From Janthinobacterium sp. J1-1 (GTDB lineage Bacteria > Pseudomonadota > Gammaproteobacteria > Burkholderiales > Burkholderiaceae_D): DNA of 64,000 nucleotides. Location of the stretch: NCBI RefSeq assembly GCF_030944405.1, contig NZ_CP132339.1, positions 1,488,001-1,552,000 on the forward strand, given 5' to 3'. A program made the translations under genes and the position numbers. This document shows, piece by piece, positions 11,402 to 20,747 of this stretch (positions are counted from its first letter, which is position 1; each line of letters begins with the position of its first letter). Below the pieces are notes generated by a model. The model was not told where the DNA came from and did no database searches. It worked only from the letters and a program-made list of their open reading frames with translations.

Positions 11402-12679
11402 ATGGATAAAAGCATGGATATCAAACAGTATATGCAAGACGTGGGCACGCGTGCCCGCGCCGCCTCGCGCGCCATGGCCCGCGCCGACAGCGCCACGCGC
11501 AACCGCGCCTTGAGCCTGATCGCCGCCGCCATCGTGCGCGACGCCGACCTGCTGCGCGCGGCCAACCAGCGCGACCTCGACGCTGCCGCCGCCGCCGGCC
11601 TGGCGCCGGCCATGCTCGACCGCCTGACCCTGTCCGATGCGGCGATCGCCACCATGGTCGAAGGCCTGACGCAGATCGTCGCACTGGCCGATCCGATCGG
11701 TGAAATCTCGAACATGAAGTTCCGCCCGTCCGGCATCCAGGTGGGCCAGATGCGCGTGCCGCTGGGCGTGATCGGCATCATCTATGAAGCGCGCCCGAAC
11801 GTGACGGTGGACGCGGCGGGCCTGTGCATCAAGAGCGGCAACGCGACCATTCTGCGCGGCGGCTCGGAAGCGATTCACTGCAACCGCGCACTGGCGAAAC
11901 TGGTGGCCGAAGGCCTGGCCGGCGTCGGCTTGCCGGAAGACGCGGTGCAGGTGGTCGACACCACCGACCGCGCCGCAGTCGGCGCGCTGATCACCATGCC
12001 GGAATATGTCGACGTGATCGTGCCGCGCGGCGGCAAGGGCCTGATCGCGCGCCTGATGAACGAGGCCACCGTGCCGATGATCAAGCACCTCGACGGCATC
12101 TGCCACGTGTATATCGACGCCAAGGCGGATATCACCAAGGCGCTGGACATCGGCTTCAATGCCAAGTGCCACCGCTACGGCACCTGCAACACCATGGAAA
12201 CCCTGCTGGTGGCGCGCGCGATTGCACCGACCGTACTGCCGCAGCTGGCCGAGCGTTACTTGACCAAGCAGGTGGAACTGCGCGCCGATCCGGAAGCGCT
12301 GGCGATCCTGGCCGGTTATCCGCACCTGGTGGCGGCGACCGAGGAAGACTGGCGCACCGAATACCTGGCGGCCATCCTGTCGGTCAAGGTGGTCGACGGC
12401 ATCGACGAGGCGATGGACCATATCAACCGGTATTCATCGAAACATACCGAGTCCATCATCACCGAAGACTACAGCGACGCGCTGCGCTTTTTGCGCGAAG
12501 TCGATTCGGCCTCGGTGATGGTCAACGCCTCGACCCGCTTTGCCGACGGCTTTGAATATGGCCTGGGCGCCGAGATCGGCATTTCGAACGACAAGCTGCA
12601 CGCGCGCGGCCCGGTGGGCCTGGAAGGCCTGACCTCGCTCAAATACGTGGTCTTCGGCCACGGCGAAGTGCGCAAATAA
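11402..12679 (+). CDS. proA: Gamma-glutamyl phosphate reductase
   Basis: NADPH-dependent enzyme of proline synthesis that makes glutamate-5-semialdehyde. The 425-aa protein has the ALDH-like fold with the ProA signature ([29 protein letters not shown]) and the catalytic Cys262 in [13 protein letters not shown]. An internal ATG four codons in (11414) is an alternative start. It lies 15 bp after holA; the partner kinase gene proB is not in the window. A hairpin at 12711-12735 probably ends the leuS-proA transcription unit. Confidence 0.97.
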   Translation: MDKSMDIKQYMQDVGTRARAASRAMARADSATRNRALSLIAAAIVRDADLLRAANQRDLDAAAAAGLAPAMLDRLTLSDAAIATMVEGLTQIVALADPIGEISNMKFRPSGIQVGQMRVPLGVIGIIYEARPNVTVDAAGLCIKSGNATILRGGSEAIHCNRALAKLVAEGLAGVGLPEDAVQVVDTTDRAAVGALITMPEYVDVIVPRGGKGLIARLMNEATVPMIKHLDGICHVYIDAKADITKALDIGFNAKCHRYGTCNTMETLLVARAIAPTVLPQLAERYLTKQVELRADPEALAILAGYPHLVAATEEDWRTEYLAAILSVKVVDGIDEAMDHINRYSSKHTESIITEDYSDALRFLREVDSASVMVNASTRFADGFEYGLGAEIGISNDKLHARGPVGLEGLTSLKYVVFGHGEVRK

Positions 12680-12710
12680 AGTCGCAAACAAAGTACGAAA
12701 ACAAGCCGGC

Positions 12711-12735
12711 GCGGGCCGCTTGCAAGGCGGCCCGC
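12711..12735 (+). terminator. Hairpin after proA, possible terminator
   Basis: GCGGGCCGC-N7-GCGGCCCGC, a perfect 9-bp stem followed only by GTTTC, so the U-tract is poor. It lies between proA and the hemJ-like gene, 32 bp after the proA stop. Confidence 0.55.
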
Positions 12736-12768
12736 GTTTCACCTCCACCCCTGACAGCGGACACCCAC

Positions 12769-13215
12769 ATGGCATTTCTCTGGATCAAAGCCTTCCACAT
12801 CATTTTCGTCATCTCCTGGTTCGCCGGCCTGTTCTACCTGCCGCGCATTTTCGTCAACCTGGCGATGGAAACGGAAACCGTGGCCACCGAGCGCCTGCTG
12901 CTGATGGCGCGCAAGCTGTACCGCTTCATGTCGCTGCTGGCGCTGCCGGCCATGGTGCTGGGCCTGGCGCTGCTGTGGATGATGTTTGGAGGCAATGCGG
13001 GCGGCGCGGGCGGCATGAAGATGCCGGGCTGGATGCATGCCAAGCTGACCTTCGTGGTGCTGCTGCTCGGTTACCACCACGCCTGCGGCGCGATCCTGCG
13101 CAAGTTCGAAAAAGGGATTAACCAGCGCAGCCACAAGTGGTTCCGCTGGTTTAACGAGGTGCCGGTGGTGATGCTGCTGGCGGTGGTGGTGCTGGTGGTG
13201 GTCAAGCCTTTCTAA
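12769..13215 (+). CDS. hemJ: HemJ/CopD-family membrane protein, probable protoporphyrinogen oxidase
   Basis: A 148-aa integral membrane protein with four predicted transmembrane segments. The features LWIKAFHIIFVISWFAGLFYLPRIFV (conserved His10 and Arg26 region) and MHAKLTFVVLLLGYHHACG match HemJ (former UPF0093), which converts protoporphyrinogen IX to protoporphyrin IX, probably with bound heme. Many proteobacteria lacking HemG/HemY use this enzyme, and a ferrochelatase gene is also in this window. The function is inferred from family resemblance; CopD-type copper proteins are the nearest alternative. Confidence 0.85.
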   Translation: MAFLWIKAFHIIFVISWFAGLFYLPRIFVNLAMETETVATERLLLMARKLYRFMSLLALPAMVLGLALLWMMFGGNAGGAGGMKMPGWMHAKLTFVVLLLGYHHACGAILRKFEKGINQRSHKWFRWFNEVPVVMLLAVVVLVVVKPF

Positions 13216-13223
13216 GGGAGTCG

Positions 13224-13841
13224 ATGATGAGTGCAAGCCAGAACAAGGTAATCCAGTATTTCTTTGCGCCCCATTCGCCATGGACCTACCTGGGCCACGC
13301 GCGCGTGATGGCGATCGCCAAGAAGCAGGGCGCGCAGATCGACGTGCGCCCGTTTGACCTGGGCAAGGTCTTCAGCGTCTCCGGTGGCCTGCCGCTGGCC
13401 AAGCGCGCGCCGCAGCGCCAGGCTTATCGCCTGGCCGAACTGGCGCGCTGGTCGGCCTATTTGGAGGTACCGTTGACCCTGCAGCCGAAGTTCTTTCCCG
13501 TCTCGCCGGAAGCGTCGGCCAAACTGATCATCGCCACGCGCCTGGCGCACGGCGTCGACGCCTCCTTGAGCCTGGCGCACGCCATCATGCGCGGCGTGTG
13601 GGCCGAGGAGCGCAATATCGGCGACGAAGACACCCTGGCGCAGATCGCGCTGGACGCCGGTTTCGACGGCCGCCAGTTGCTCAAAACGTCCGAGACGGCC
13701 AGCGTGCAGGCCGAATACGATGCCAACACGGAAGCCGCCACGGCAGCTTCCGTGTTCGGCTCACCCTGGTATATCGTCGATGGCGAAGGGTACTGGGGCC
13801 AGGACCGCCTCGATTTTGTCGAGCGGGCGCTGGCGAAGTAG
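13224..13841 (+). CDS. 2-hydroxychromene-2-carboxylate isomerase family (DsbA-like/kappa-GST) protein
   Basis: A 205-aa thioredoxin-fold protein lacking a CXXC motif. The N-terminus reads QYFFAPHSPWTYLGHARV, in which Ser18 occupies the place of the catalytic serine of HCCA isomerases; the C-terminal GSPWYIVDGEGYWGQDRLDFVERAL is the family's substrate and glutathione region. True HCCA isomerases act in naphthalene degradation; this copy is not near aromatic genes, so a general glutathione-dependent isomerase or transferase is more likely. It starts 8 bp after hemJ. Two ATG codons in tandem (13224, 13227) leave the exact start open. Confidence 0.85.
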   Translation: MMSASQNKVIQYFFAPHSPWTYLGHARVMAIAKKQGAQIDVRPFDLGKVFSVSGGLPLAKRAPQRQAYRLAELARWSAYLEVPLTLQPKFFPVSPEASAKLIIATRLAHGVDASLSLAHAIMRGVWAEERNIGDEDTLAQIALDAGFDGRQLLKTSETASVQAEYDANTEAATAASVFGSPWYIVDGEGYWGQDRLDFVERALAK

Positions 13842-13859
13842 TGTTAGCAGCAGACGTAG

Positions 13860-13889
13860 GTCGGATCAGCGCTTCGCGCGTAATCCGAC
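13860..13889. repeat. REP-like hairpin (GTCGGAT...ATCCGAC)
   Basis: The arms GTCGGAT (13860-13866) and ATCCGAC (13883-13889) enclose AGCGC-TTC-GCGCG, giving a strong stem-loop preceded by GTAG. This pattern resembles the dispersed GTAGGTCGGATTA-type repeats of many proteobacteria. It sits in the 100-bp gap between the isomerase and the methyltransferase and is followed by a T-rich stretch (13894-13907), so it may also act as a terminator. Confidence 0.65.
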
Positions 13890-13941
13890 AAGCTTTTGGA
13901 TTTTTTAGTTAATTTGTTTTTCAACGGATAAAAGGTACACC

Positions 13942-15144
13942 ATGGCTTCATATTTTTGCCCATGCCCGCGCGGCATGGAAGCGGCGCTGGCCGAGGAACT
14001 GGGCGAGATCGCCCAGGACAGTGCGACCATGAAGGTCCACAACCAGGTGCCGGGCGGCGTCCACTGCTCGGGCGACCTGGTCGATTCCTACCGCATCAAC
14101 CTGCATTCGCGCATCGCCTCGCGCGTGCTGATGCGCATGGCCCATTCCGGCTACAAGACGGAAAACGACATTTATGACCTGACCCTGGCGCAGCCATGGG
14201 AAGACTGGTTCGGCGTACATCACACCATCCGCGTCGACGTCACGGCCGTCAAGTCGCCGCTGCGCAGCCTGGAGTTCACCACCCTGAAAATCAAGGATGC
14301 GATCTGCGACCGCTTCCGCGACCAGTTCAACGAGCGCCCGTCCGTCAACACCAAGACGCCGGACATGCGCATTGTCGGTTTCCTCGACGCGCATACCTTC
14401 ACCGTCTATCTCGATACCTCGGGCGAAGCGCTGTTCAAGCGCGGCTGGCGCGAGGAAACGGGCGACGCGCCGCTGCGCGAAAACCTGGCCGCCGGCCTGT
14501 TGCGCGTGTCGGGCTGGAAGCCGGGCATGGTGCTGTTCGACCCGATGTGCGGCTCCGGCACCATCCTGGCCGAAGCGGCGCAGATGGTGCAGGGCATTCC
14601 GCCGGGCGCTTCGCGCAGCTTCGCGTTCGAGAACTTCCACGACTTCGATCCGGCGCCATGGAACGCCTTGCGCAACGCCATCACCGCCAATCCGTTGCCG
14701 GCGGAGCCGACCATTTTCGGCAGCGATATTTCCGGTGACATGGTCGCCATGACGCGCCACAACCTGCGCTGCGCCGGCGTGCGTTTCGACGTGCCGCTGA
14801 AACAGATCGAGGCGCAGGAAGTCAAGCCGCCGAGCGACGTGGCCGGCATCATGCTGACCAACCCGCCGTACGGCGAGCGGATCGGCGTGCGCGGCGACAG
14901 CAGCCTGCCGGAAGATGAATTGTCGACCTCGTTCTACACGGCCATGGGCACCACCCTGAAGCAGCGCTTTGCTGGCTGGACCGTGTTCCTGTTTACGGCC
15001 GACCTGGGCCTGCCGAAACTGCTGCGCCTGAAAGAAGCGCGCAAGACGCCGTTCTTCAATGGCGCGCTGGAATGCCGTCTGTTCCGTTTCGATATGGTAG
15101 CGGGATACAACCGCAGAGAAGAAGCGAAACCGAAGAACCTGTAA
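13942..15144 (+). CDS. rlmL: THUMP-domain class I SAM-dependent RNA methyltransferase (RlmL-like)
   Basis: A 400-aa RNA guanine-N2 methyltransferase. The N-terminal ferredoxin-like/THUMP part (residues 1-165) includes FCPCPRGMEAALAEEL and the RNA-binding region; the Rossmann methyltransferase domain has the SAM motif LFDPMCGSGTILAEAA and the N2-methyltransferase motif TNPPYGER. It corresponds to the N-terminal half of E. coli RlmKL, which makes m2G2445 in 23S rRNA; the RlmK half is absent, as is usual outside gammaproteobacteria. The gene symbol is by this analogy. AAAGGT before the ATG is a fair ribosome site. Confidence 0.87.
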   Translation: MASYFCPCPRGMEAALAEELGEIAQDSATMKVHNQVPGGVHCSGDLVDSYRINLHSRIASRVLMRMAHSGYKTENDIYDLTLAQPWEDWFGVHHTIRVDVTAVKSPLRSLEFTTLKIKDAICDRFRDQFNERPSVNTKTPDMRIVGFLDAHTFTVYLDTSGEALFKRGWREETGDAPLRENLAAGLLRVSGWKPGMVLFDPMCGSGTILAEAAQMVQGIPPGASRSFAFENFHDFDPAPWNALRNAITANPLPAEPTIFGSDISGDMVAMTRHNLRCAGVRFDVPLKQIEAQEVKPPSDVAGIMLTNPPYGERIGVRGDSSLPEDELSTSFYTAMGTTLKQRFAGWTVFLFTADLGLPKLLRLKEARKTPFFNGALECRLFRFDMVAGYNRREEAKPKNL

Positions 15145-15199
15145 GCCCGCAGTCTCCCGCGCGGACCGATGCCGGTCCGCGCCGTCACCTTGGACAACC

Positions 15200-16495
15200 A
15201 TGTTTCCCACCCCGCCGGCGGACTTGCCGCCCGACCCCGTCACGCCCGTGCCGCCCCCCGTTCCCAGCCATATGGCGCCGCTCAGCCGTGGCGCGCTGGC
15301 GCTGATGCTGGCCGGCCTGTCGATGCTGGGCCCTTTGTCGATCGATACCTATTTGCCGGCCTTCGGCGCCATCCAGGGTTCCTTGCATGCGTCGCCGCTG
15401 GAAGTGCAGCAGTCGCTGACGTTCTACATGCTGGCCTTTGCCGGCATGGTGCTGTGGCATGGCGCGCTGTCCGACACCTTCGGCCGGCGCAATGTGATCC
15501 TGGTGTCGCTGCTGATGTTCGCCATCGGCTCGCTGGGCTGCGCTTCGGCCCATACCGTGCACTATCTGTGGTTCTTCCGGATATTGCAGGGCGTGTCGGC
15601 CGGCGCCGGCGTGGTTATCAGCCGCGCCATCATCCGCGACCTGTACGCCGATGCGGCCGCCGCCAGGCTGCTGTCGCTGGTGACGATGATCTTTTCGATC
15701 GCCCCGGCCGTTGCCCCCATCCTGGGCGGCTGGATCGTGATCTGGTTCGACTGGCGCTCGATCTTCCTGTTCCTGGCGTTTTATACGGTCGTGCTGCTGG
15801 CGTTCTGCTATTGGCGCCTGCCCGAGACCTTGCCGTTGTCCAGGCGTCAGCCGTTCAATCCGCGTTTCCTGGCCCAGAGCTATGGCGAGATCCTGCGTTC
15901 ACCGCTGTTTCACATCAAGGCCGGCATCGTCGCCCTCAATTTCGCCGGCCTGTTCCTGTTCATCACGGCCGCGCCGGAAATGCTGCCCAAACAACTGGGA
16001 TTGAGACCATCGCAGTTCGCCTGGCTGTTCATTCCCTGCGTCAGCGGGATTTTCATGGGCGCCCTGGCGGCCAACCGCCTGGCCGGCAAAATCAGCTTTG
16101 CGCGCCAGATCGGCATCGGTTTTGCCTTCCTGCTGGGCGCGGCCAGCATCAACGTGGTGTTCCACCTGGTCTTGCCGCCGATGTTGCCGTGGAGCGTGCT
16201 GCCGCTGTTCTTCTACACCTTCGGCATGTCGCTGGTGGGACCCGGCGCCACCTTGCTGGCGCTCGACCTGTTCCCGCATATCCGCGGCACGGTCGCCTCA
16301 TGCCAGTCGTTCGCCAGCACCCTGCTCGGCGCGATCGTGGCCGGCGTGGTCTCGCCGATGCTGTCGGGCTCGGTGCTGTGGCTGGCCTCGGGCCAACTGG
16401 CCTTTACGGCCCTGGCGCTGGGTTTGTGGCTGATTTCACGGCGTTTCCGTCATCGTCTGCTGGGGCCGTTGAAACTGAGGACAGGCGTGCGCTAA
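15200..16495 (+). CDS. Bcr/CflA-family multidrug efflux MFS transporter
   Basis: A 431-aa inner-membrane proton antiporter with 12 hydrophobic segments. Family signatures are LSIDTYLPAF in TM1, GALSDTFGRRNVIL (motif A), RILQGVSAGAGVVISRAIIRDLYADAAAARLLS (the Bcr-type motif in TM4-loop), and PILGGWIVIWFDWRSIFLFL (TM5 motif C region). A Pro-rich N-terminal tail of about 25 residues precedes TM1; an internal ATG (codon 25) could be the true start. It lies 55 bp after the rlmL-like gene. Exported compounds cannot be predicted. Confidence 0.9.
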   Translation: MFPTPPADLPPDPVTPVPPPVPSHMAPLSRGALALMLAGLSMLGPLSIDTYLPAFGAIQGSLHASPLEVQQSLTFYMLAFAGMVLWHGALSDTFGRRNVILVSLLMFAIGSLGCASAHTVHYLWFFRILQGVSAGAGVVISRAIIRDLYADAAAARLLSLVTMIFSIAPAVAPILGGWIVIWFDWRSIFLFLAFYTVVLLAFCYWRLPETLPLSRRQPFNPRFLAQSYGEILRSPLFHIKAGIVALNFAGLFLFITAAPEMLPKQLGLRPSQFAWLFIPCVSGIFMGALAANRLAGKISFARQIGIGFAFLLGAASINVVFHLVLPPMLPWSVLPLFFYTFGMSLVGPGATLLALDLFPHIRGTVASCQSFASTLLGAIVAGVVSPMLSGSVLWLASGQLAFTALALGLWLISRRFRHRLLGPLKLRTGVR

Positions 16496-16650
16496 CGTGC
16501 GCGAATACAACAGCATGTGCGCTATAGTCACCGCCCGCCGCCTCTGGCGCGGCGCGGCTGTCTAAAATACTGGCGTCCTGGGTGTTTTGTTGTGCTAAGG
16601 TTTTGATGCCTGCATTGATAGTTATCTAAAGTTTCTTATAAAGGAAAAAA

Positions 16651-17355
16651 ATGCGCCAGAGTGCCTTTCCTGTCCGCCGCGTCATCATCCTGTGTGCGTT
16701 GACCCTGTTATCGTCGACCGCCGGCGCCGCCTTGTCGCTGGCCTCGCTGAGCAACCAGGATGCCAGCAGCGGCCTGAAAGCGGCACTTGAGGCCGGTTCG
16801 GCCGCCGCCGTCGCCAAGCTGGGCGTCGAAAATGGTTTTCTGAACAATGACAAGGTCAAGATCAAGTTGCCCGGCATCGTCGAGCAGGCCAGGCCGCTGC
16901 TGAAGATGACGGGCCGCGGCCAGCAGCTCGACGAGCTGGTGGTGGCGATGAATCGGGCGGCCGAATCGGCGGTGCCGCTGGCCAAGCCCATGCTGCTCGA
17001 CGCCGTCAAATCGATGAGCGTGACCGACGCCAAGAATATCCTGTCCGGCGGTGATACTTCAGTGACCGACTTTTTCCGCCAGAAGACCGCCACGCCATTG
17101 GCCGCCAAATTCCTGCCCATCGTCAAATCGGTCACCGATCGTTCCGGCCTGGCCACCACCTATAACGGCACCATGAGCCAGATCGGCAAGACCGGCCTGG
17201 TGCCGCAGCAGCAGGCGACGGTGGAAAGCTATGTCACCGATCGCGCACTGGCCGGTTTGTACCTGATGATCGGCGAAGAGGAAAAGGCCATCCGCCGCGA
17301 TCCGCTGGCTTATGGCAGTAAAATCATCGGCAAGGTATTCGGCAGCCTGAAGTAG
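16651..17355 (+). CDS. DUF4197 periplasmic protein
   Basis: A 234-aa protein with a cleavable signal peptide (VIILCALTLLSSTAGAA) and a mature helical domain carrying the DUF4197 pattern: LKAALEAGSAAAVAKLGVENGFLNNDKVKIKLP, LVVAMNRAAESAVPLAKPMLLDAVKSMSVTDAKNILSGGDTSVTDFFR and a C-terminal YVTDRALAGLYLMIGEEEKAIRRDP. The family is common in proteobacteria and has no established function. It has a good AAAGGA ribosome site and stands alone, 283 bp before the YjbH-PAP2 gene. Confidence 0.88.
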   Translation: MRQSAFPVRRVIILCALTLLSSTAGAALSLASLSNQDASSGLKAALEAGSAAAVAKLGVENGFLNNDKVKIKLPGIVEQARPLLKMTGRGQQLDELVVAMNRAAESAVPLAKPMLLDAVKSMSVTDAKNILSGGDTSVTDFFRQKTATPLAAKFLPIVKSVTDRSGLATTYNGTMSQIGKTGLVPQQQATVESYVTDRALAGLYLMIGEEEKAIRRDPLAYGSKIIGKVFGSLK

Positions 17356-17638
17356 GCCAGGCCCTTGCAATGCGGCGGCTACTGTGTCGAACACGAAACA
17401 AGTCACGCATTTAATACAAGAAAACAATGTTAAAATCTTGCGGCATGGATTCTTGACGGCCTGATGACGCTGTTTTCACCGCAGGGTCTCAAGCATACTT
17501 TAGCGGCGAACTGATGTTCGGCAGTCATGCCCCACAGTTGGCCTTTTTTTGTTTCTTCCAAGTTGCTTCAGCCGATTTTACCTCTGAGTATCTTGTCAGA
17601 AATTTCAGATGCAGGATATAGAGATAAGGTAGTCGGAT

Positions 17639-20600
17639 TTGTTAAGCGTACTCAGAAAATCAGTCAAATATACATGGTGTGGATGCTTGGTCCTCGGCGC
17701 GCATGGCGCGATCGCGGCGACCCCCAATCATGGCGGCCAATCCGGCTATATCAACATGCCCAGCGCCGTGGTGGAACCCGATGGTACCTTCAGCGTCGGT
17801 TACAGCTATGACAGTCCATATGGCCAGTTGTGGGTGACGTCAAACATTTTGCCTTTCTTGCAAATGACCGGTCGTTATGTATCGATTACCGGCATTCCTG
17901 GTTTTACCAATACACCAGGAGAATATGGCAGCGGTTATGGCCGTTACAAGGACAAGGTCGTCGACGCAAAACTGCGCTTGTGGCAGGAAACGACATGGCT
18001 GCCGTCGGTTGCCGTCGGCGCCACCGACTTGTTTGGTACCGAGTTGTTCAAGGGCCAATATGTTGTGGCCACCAAGACGTTTGGTGCCACCAGGAACATC
18101 GAAGCCAGCCTCGGTTACGCCCACAGCCGTCCGGACGGGCCGTTCGCCGGCGTGCGCTGGACGCCCGCGGCCTTGCCGCGCTGGTCGGTCGTGGCCGAGT
18201 ACGATACCACCAATTATGTGCGTGATTTCCGCGCTGCCGAGACCAGTGCCGGCGGCCGTCGCAAAGGGCCGTCCATGGGCCTGGAATACCGTTGGGGCTG
18301 GCTGGCGTTGCAGGCGGCCCGTAGTCGCGACCAATTCAGCGTCAATGCCTCTGTCAGCATTCCATTTGGCGAGCGCGAGTTTATCCCCAAAGTGTTCGAA
18401 CCGGCCTATTTTGTCGATGACAAGAACCCACCACCACTGCCGACCAGGGAGCAATGGCGTAATGACGCCGGCTATGGCGCCGACCTGGTCAATGCCCTGG
18501 TCAAACAGGATTATAAAAACATCCGCGTGGTGCAAGAGGGTAATACGCTGGCCCTGAGCCTGACCAACAGCCGCATTTCCAACCTGGGCCGCGCCGTCGG
18601 CCGCGCCGTGCGCACGACCTTGGCATTCACGCCCAAGGGCGTGAGTAATATCCGCATCACGTATACCAAGCTCGACCAGCCGATCGCCACCTATGAATTT
18701 CTCGATCTGCCCAAGCTGAATGATTATTTTGCCGGCAAGATCGATCGTCAGGCGTTTCTCGACGTCGTGCTGGTGCGCTATCCGGAACGCGGCGATGTCA
18801 TTCGCGATGACCAGCAAGCGTGGTTGAACGAATTCCTCGACCGTCCGGCCCAGGCCAAGCCGGCTGCTGTTGCCATAGCGCCGGTGTTCGTGGCCGCGCC
18901 CGCTGCTGTGGCATCAGCCGCAGGTCCTGCCGATGTGGCTGTCGCGATGCCCATACCGGCAGTCGTCAAGGCGGCCAATGCGGTCCAGAACGATGGCAAG
19001 CTGGCGGTCGGCCTGGGCGTCGATGGTGACGTGGTGCAGGTCAAATCGCTGGACCGCGAAGCGAACCGCTTCAAGATCGCCCCCAAGGTTGGCTTCTTCT
19101 TCAACGATCCCAGTGGCGCTTTCCGTTATTCGATCTCGGCGCTGGCCAATTACGACCAGCGCCTTGGCGATGGCCTGTATCTGAATGGCGCGGCCAACCT
19201 GCAGTTGCTGGAAACCGTCTCGGGCGTCACGCAGCCATCGAACAGCGAATTGCCGCATGTGCGCAGCGATGTGGCGAAATACATGCGCGAAGGGCGTTTC
19301 AAGCTGAGCCGCATCCTGCTGAACAAATATGACAATCCAGCCGAGCGCGTGTATACCCGCCTGTCGGCCGGTCTGTATGAAGACATGTTCCGCGGTGTCG
19401 GTGGGCAGGTGCTGTATTTGCCGAAAGACAGCCGCTGGGCCGCTGACCTGGCCGTCGATGCGCTGCAGCAGCGCGGTTACAAGGGCCTGTTCGATTCACT
19501 CGACTATAAAACCGTCACGGCGATCGGTTCCCTGCATTACCGCCTGCCGCACGATATTACCGTGACGGCGCGCGCCGGCCGTTTCCTGGCCAGGGACGCG
19601 GGCGTGCGCGTGGAAGTCAAGCGCCGCTTCCAGTCCGGCATCGAAGTCGGTGCCTGGTATACGCATACCAATGCCAACGATATCACCACACCGGGCAAGC
19701 CTGACAATCCTTACCAGGACCGCGGCATTTTCCTGTCGGTGCCGCTGAACAGTATGTTGCCGATGGATACGCAGTCGACCGCCGGTTTTTCGATTTCGCC
19801 ATGGACGCGTGATGGCGGCCAGATGGTGGCGTCGCCGGGCGACCTGTATGACATGGTGGAGCGTCCGCGTGCGGACATGCACAGCTATGACGGCCTCGGC
19901 AATTTTGCAGAACGTGCCGACGAGCAGAATCTGCCAGCGGTCAATCCTCCGGTCCGGCCATTTGTCAGCCCTTGGCCAGCCATGCGCGCGCGCCTCGAGC
20001 AGTCCTCGTCAGCCATGCCTGAAGCGGCTGACTGGGTCAAGGCCACGGCCCTGGTCGGTGGCGTAGTGGTGGCGTCGGCACTGAGCGACAAACCGATCGA
20101 CCGCTTTGTCAAGAAACACCAGGATTCGAGTGTATTGCGCAACTGGGACCGGGTGGGCAAAGTCATGCCGTTCGCCCTGGTGGGTGCCGCCGGTGCCGCT
20201 TTTGCCCTTGGCGACGAGCGCATGCAAAATATCGGCCTGATCTCGATGCAGTCGGTTGCTGCCGCGACAGGCCTGGCACTGGTGGGGAAATATGCGATTG
20301 GCCGCGCCCGCCCCGATGAGGATCGCGGTCCGTGGACCAGCGTGGGCGAGGGCAAGAAGCGTTCGGACGCTTCCTTCCCATCGGGACATTCGACGATCGC
20401 GTTTGCCGCCGTGACGCCGTTTGCCCAGGAATACGACGCACCGTGGCTGTATGGCGTGGCGGCGCTCGGTTCTGCGGGCCGTGTCGCCGGCCGCAAGCAC
20501 TGGGTGTCCGATACCGTTGCCGGCGGCATACTGGGCTACGCCGTGGGTACCTGGTTGTGGCAGGCGCAGCGTGACCAGAGCAAGTCCGGCCTGTCGATCA

Positions 20601-20647
20601 ATCCGGGACCGAAGGAAATCAGCGTTACCTGGCAGAGCAAGTATTAA
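17639..20647 (+). CDS. YjbH-domain exopolysaccharide protein fused to a PAP2 phosphatase
   Basis: A 1002-aa exported fusion. TTG at 17639 is the start: AAGG at 17626-17629 is well spaced, and only this start gives a signal peptide (KYTWCGCLVLGAHGAIAA); the next in-frame ATG falls in the mature protein. Residues about 28-760 form a YjbH-like (DUF940) beta-rich region that opens GGQSGYINMPSAVVEPDGTF, interrupted at about 395-450 by an Ala/Val/Pro-rich linker. The C-terminal 200 residues are a PAP2 domain with all three motifs: KYAIGRARP (Lys884), PSGH (914-917) and R948-x5-H954-x3-D958. YjbH is linked to exopolysaccharide export in E. coli; PAP2 enzymes remove phosphate from lipid phosphates or pyrophosphates. 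A 283-bp leader upstream holds a T7 tract at 17544-17550 but no convincing hairpin. Confidence 0.88.
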   Translation: MLSVLRKSVKYTWCGCLVLGAHGAIAATPNHGGQSGYINMPSAVVEPDGTFSVGYSYDSPYGQLWVTSNILPFLQMTGRYVSITGIPGFTNTPGEYGSGYGRYKDKVVDAKLRLWQETTWLPSVAVGATDLFGTELFKGQYVVATKTFGATRNIEASLGYAHSRPDGPFAGVRWTPAALPRWSVVAEYDTTNYVRDFRAAETSAGGRRKGPSMGLEYRWGWLALQAARSRDQFSVNASVSIPFGEREFIPKVFEPAYFVDDKNPPPLPTREQWRNDAGYGADLVNALVKQDYKNIRVVQEGNTLALSLTNSRISNLGRAVGRAVRTTLAFTPKGVSNIRITYTKLDQPIATYEFLDLPKLNDYFAGKIDRQAFLDVVLVRYPERGDVIRDDQQAWLNEFLDRPAQAKPAAVAIAPVFVAAPAAVASAAGPADVAVAMPIPAVVKAANAVQNDGKLAVGLGVDGDVVQVKSLDREANRFKIAPKVGFFFNDPSGAFRYSISALANYDQRLGDGLYLNGAANLQLLETVSGVTQPSNSELPHVRSDVAKYMREGRFKLSRILLNKYDNPAERVYTRLSAGLYEDMFRGVGGQVLYLPKDSRWAADLAVDALQQRGYKGLFDSLDYKTVTAIGSLHYRLPHDITVTARAGRFLARDAGVRVEVKRRFQSGIEVGAWYTHTNANDITTPGKPDNPYQDRGIFLSVPLNSMLPMDTQSTAGFSISPWTRDGGQMVASPGDLYDMVERPRADMHSYDGLGNFAERADEQNLPAVNPPVRPFVSPWPAMRARLEQSSSAMPEAADWVKATALVGGVVVASALSDKPIDRFVKKHQDSSVLRNWDRVGKVMPFALVGAAGAAFALGDERMQNIGLISMQSVAAATGLALVGKYAIGRARPDEDRGPWTSVGEGKKRSDASFPSGHSTIAFAAVTPFAQEYDAPWLYGVAALGSAGRVAGRKHWVSDTVAGGILGYAVGTWLWQAQRDQSKSGLSINPGPKEISVTWQSKY

Positions 20648-20663
20648 AGGCTGCCCGGAAAGG

Positions 20664-20700
20664 CCGGCGATGCGGGGGAATCCATGCATCGCCGGGCTTT
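20664..20700 (+). terminator. Terminator-like hairpin after the YjbH-PAP2 gene
   Basis: CCGGCGATGC-N12-GCATCGCCGG, a perfect 10-bp stem followed by GCTTTC, 16 bp after the stop codon. The U-run is short. It separates this gene from the convergent dgkA. Confidence 0.7.
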
Positions 20701-20747
20701 CACGGCAATTGCCGTCATTTGCCCTGTAAAGATCGACGCCTGATCTT

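Noticed and set aside
17356..17638. Attenuator or RfaH/ops-type element in the leader of the YjbH-PAP2 gene
   Set aside because: There is a T7 tract at 17544-17550, but only a 5-bp weak stem precedes it, and the GGCGGCTACTGTG stretch does not match the ops consensus.
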